Positions 6,889 through 10,451 of a stretch of 10,451 nucleotides of DNA are shown in pieces. A program made the position numbers and the translations under genes. The DNA lies in assembly GCA_026224995.1 (NCBI GenBank), contig JAMFRX010000166.1, positions 1-10,451 on the forward strand, read 5' to 3'. A model generated the notes under the pieces. It worked only from the letters and a program-made list of their open reading frames with translations. It was not told where the DNA came from and made no database searches. Source of the DNA: Puia dinghuensis. Lineage in GTDB: Bacteria; Bacteroidota; Bacteroidia; Chitinophagales; Chitinophagaceae. Position 1 is the stretch's first letter. The number at the start of each line of letters is the position of its first letter.

Positions 6889-6910
6889 TTTTAAAGGGAT
6901 TTTAAAGGGT
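6889..6910 (-). repeat. 11-bp tandem direct repeat in the gldL leader
   Basis: On the minus strand ACCCTTTAAAA (6910-6900) is followed at once by TCCCTTTAAAA (6899-6889); ten of eleven bases agree. The pair ends 20 bases before the gldL start. The same nine bases, ACCCTTTAA, also occur at 8324-8316, four bases before the chosen gldK start. No function is known to me. Confidence 0.5.
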
Positions 6911-7021
6911 TTTGGAAAAGAGATCCTGTTTTTTTGGCCTCTATCTGAAATCAAAAACGTTGCTTCTGTGAAAAAATTTTATTCAAAAAAAGTTTATAAA
7001 CGCTAAAGTTCATAAGTGCTA

Positions 7022-8311
7022 TTACCGGCGGCCATTAGTGAGTGTCGGCGGAAGGTCGATCACACAACGGAATCCGATGTACGACTTGGACGTATCCTTA
7101 TACTCATACGTACGCGCGCTGGTCTGCAGGTACAGCCCCACGTCTTTCCAGCTGCCGCCGCGGATTACCTTACGTTTCATGCGGGGAGGATCGGAGTCCT
7201 TGGCATTCCAGCGGATATCCGGGTTCATATCGTGACTGAAGTTGGAAGCTCCTTCATAATAAAAGGAAGAAGTCCATTCTGCGACGTTGCCGGCCATGCA
7301 ATAGAGGCCGAAATCGTTGGGCCAGTAAGCATCGGCACGTACCGTATAGAATCCACCGTCTTCGGGATAGTTACCCCGGCCCGGCTTGAAGTTGGCGAGT
7401 AAGCAGCCTTTTTTATTCCGCAGGTAGTAGTTACCCCAGGGATACATCGACTGTGAACGGCCGCCGCGGGCAGCATATTCCCATTCCGACTCCGTAGGCA
7501 GACGGAAATCCGACTCCGTAGCCAGGTGCTTGGCTTCGAGGTGGGCATTCAGGTACTGTGTCCGCCATTCGCAGAAAACGGTAGCCTGCTCCCAGTTAAC
7601 CCCTACTACAGGATAGTTCCCGAAGGCGGGGTGGGAGTAATATCGCTTGGTCATAGGCTCATTATAGGCATAGCTAAAATCCCGGATCCACACCAGGGTA
7701 TCAGGATAGACCTTCACATCATGCTTGTAGATGAACTGGGAACGGGCCTTGCCCTCATTACCCTTGGCAGCGGCGTCCTTGAGGTTGAACGTCTCGGAAT
7801 GGTAGACGATCCGGGACGGGTCGATCTCCTTCTTGCCGAAGATCCGGTTGTCCGGCTCCACGATCATCTGGTTGATCTTCTCGATCGTCGCCTTATCACC
7901 CCACTTGATCATAGCGGCTTTCTTCCAGTCGATCTGGAAACGGCCGTCTACGTCTTTCCCGTACTGCATCAAAATAGCGGCAGTAGAGTCCCGGACCCAG
8001 TTGGTGAACTGGCGGTACTCGTTGTTGGTGATCTCAGTGGCATCCATCCAGAAGCCGCTGATAGACACCTGCCGGTTACGGGAAGTGTAAGAAGCGTTCA
8101 TATCCTCGTCGCTGGGCCCCATGTGAAAGGTGCCCGGTGGGATATAGACCATGCCCGGAGGCTTGGCAAGATTGTAAGCGCTTGCTGGAGCGACGCCATG
8201 AAGCTGGCCGTCGTCGGGCATTCCTTTGCCGGATTTGCCACCTAGTTTACAGCCCGCCATCATCATGATGGCAAAAACGGCTGTTAAAACGGATAGGTTT
8301 TTCATTTTCAT
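7022..8311 (-). CDS. gldK: Type IX secretion / gliding lipoprotein GldK (PorK family, FGE-like fold)
   Basis: GldK is an outer-membrane lipoprotein that forms the periplasmic ring with GldN. The chosen start at 8311 gives 429 residues beginning MKMKNLSVLT, with a signal peptide ending M18-A19-G20-Cys21, the lipidation site. Mature residues KLGGKSGKG lack acidic residues at +2/+3, which fits a periplasm-facing anchor. From about 53 to 421 the chain has the formylglycine-generating-enzyme-like fold: GMVYIPPGTFHMG, FWMDATEITNNEYRQF, RLPTESEWEYAARGG, YPWGNYY, GNVAEWTSSFYY, VIRGGSWKD and YIGFRCVIDLPP. The first active-site cysteine of true formylglycine-generating enzymes is missing, since WKDVG follows RGGS. 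A structural role without catalysis is therefore expected, as is known for GldK. The frame also opens at an ATG at 8350, which would put 13 extra residues before the signal peptide. gldK heads the gld cluster. Confidence 0.95.
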   Translation of the reverse strand: MKMKNLSVLTAVFAIMMMAGCKLGGKSGKGMPDDGQLHGVAPASAYNLAKPPGMVYIPPGTFHMGPSDEDMNASYTSRNRQVSISGFWMDATEITNNEYRQFTNWVRDSTAAILMQYGKDVDGRFQIDWKKAAMIKWGDKATIEKINQMIVEPDNRIFGKKEIDPSRIVYHSETFNLKDAAAKGNEGKARSQFIYKHDVKVYPDTLVWIRDFSYAYNEPMTKRYYSHPAFGNYPVVGVNWEQATVFCEWRTQYLNAHLEAKHLATESDFRLPTESEWEYAARGGRSQSMYPWGNYYLRNKKGCLLANFKPGRGNYPEDGGFYTVRADAYWPNDFGLYCMAGNVAEWTSSFYYEGASNFSHDMNPDIRWNAKDSDPPRMKRKVIRGGSWKDVGLYLQTSARTYEYKDTSKSYIGFRCVIDLPPTLTNGRR

Positions 8312-8330
8312 AATATTAAAGGGTATTGGG

Positions 8331-8360
8331 CAAAAAAATTTTGACAACATCTCGCTACAA
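8331..8360 (-). promoter_or_regulatory. Weak candidate promoter for gldK
   Basis: On the minus strand TTG (8360-8358) is followed after 19 bases by TTTTTTTG (8338-8331), which fits TTG-N17-20-TAnnTTTG except for T instead of A at the second -7 position. Transcription from it would begin near 8325, downstream of the ATG at 8350 and upstream of the one at 8311. The stretch is A/T-rich, so chance matches are likely. Confidence 0.2.
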
Positions 8361-8441
8361 GTTTAAAATTATTTTTTCGAAAGTCAAAGCTTTACGGGAC
8401 GCTAATTTGGTAAACGAAGCCTATGCTTGTTTATTGTATTA

Positions 8442-10451
<2,010 letters not shown>

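Noticed and set aside
7526..8245. 239-codon frame opposite gldK, with similar frames opposite gldM (5283-5945), gldL (6086-6643) and the YyaL-type gene (9669-10361)
   Set aside because: Each is wholly contained in a well-supported gene on the other strand, and none shows a known motif, a sensible leader or its own spacing to neighbours.
3322..8311. Candidate new secretion or defence system in the four-gene minus-strand cluster
   Set aside because: All four products match the known type IX secretion core GldK, GldL, GldM and GldN in order, length and signature motifs, so the cluster is established and not novel.

Overview
The window looks like a chromosomal segment from a Bacteroidota bacterium, most likely a member of the Chitinophagaceae or a close relative. 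The reasons are a complete gldK-gldL-gldM-gldN cluster (a set confined to this phylum), start codons preceded by A/T-rich sequence instead of Shine-Dalgarno motifs, one promoter-like TAnnTTTG box, and a moderately high GC content for the phylum. The family-level placement is inference. I see no transposase, integrase, phage gene, CRISPR array, tRNA or rRNA.

Layout, plus strand, left part: the C-terminal end of an outer-membrane beta-barrel protein (1-452, cut by the window edge), then a small unrecognised lipoprotein (468-1082), then uvrC (1103-2953), the nuclease subunit of nucleotide excision repair. The gaps of 15 and 20 bases suggest that the three are read together, although a promoter-like box sits directly before the lipoprotein gene. 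A terminator hairpin follows uvrC at 3081-3111.

Layout, minus strand, middle and right part: reading leftwards, a SPATA20/YyaL-type thioredoxin-fold protein (10451-8442, 5' end outside the window), then gldK (8311-7022), gldL (6868-6095), gldM (5999-4413) and gldN (4362-3322), closed by a strong hairpin plus T-run at 3302-3264. The uvrC and gldN transcripts converge on a 368-base gap that holds both terminators, a few weaker hairpins and one doubtful 29-codon frame.

How the genes work together: GldL and GldM form the proton-driven inner-membrane motor of the type IX secretion system. GldM reaches through the periplasm to the outer-membrane-associated ring made of the lipoprotein GldK and of GldN. 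The same complex drives gliding in motile species. The key motor residues are present (Glu49 of GldL, Arg8 of GldM), but two other ionisable GldL positions known from Flavobacterium appear to be replaced. UvrC and the YyaL-type protein have no evident link to secretion.

I did not find an undescribed system. The most useful second-look items lie between the gld genes: a perfect 9-bp GC hairpin between gldM and gldN, an AT-only inverted repeat just before gldM, an 11-bp tandem repeat before gldL, and an upstream gldK start that is probably wrong.
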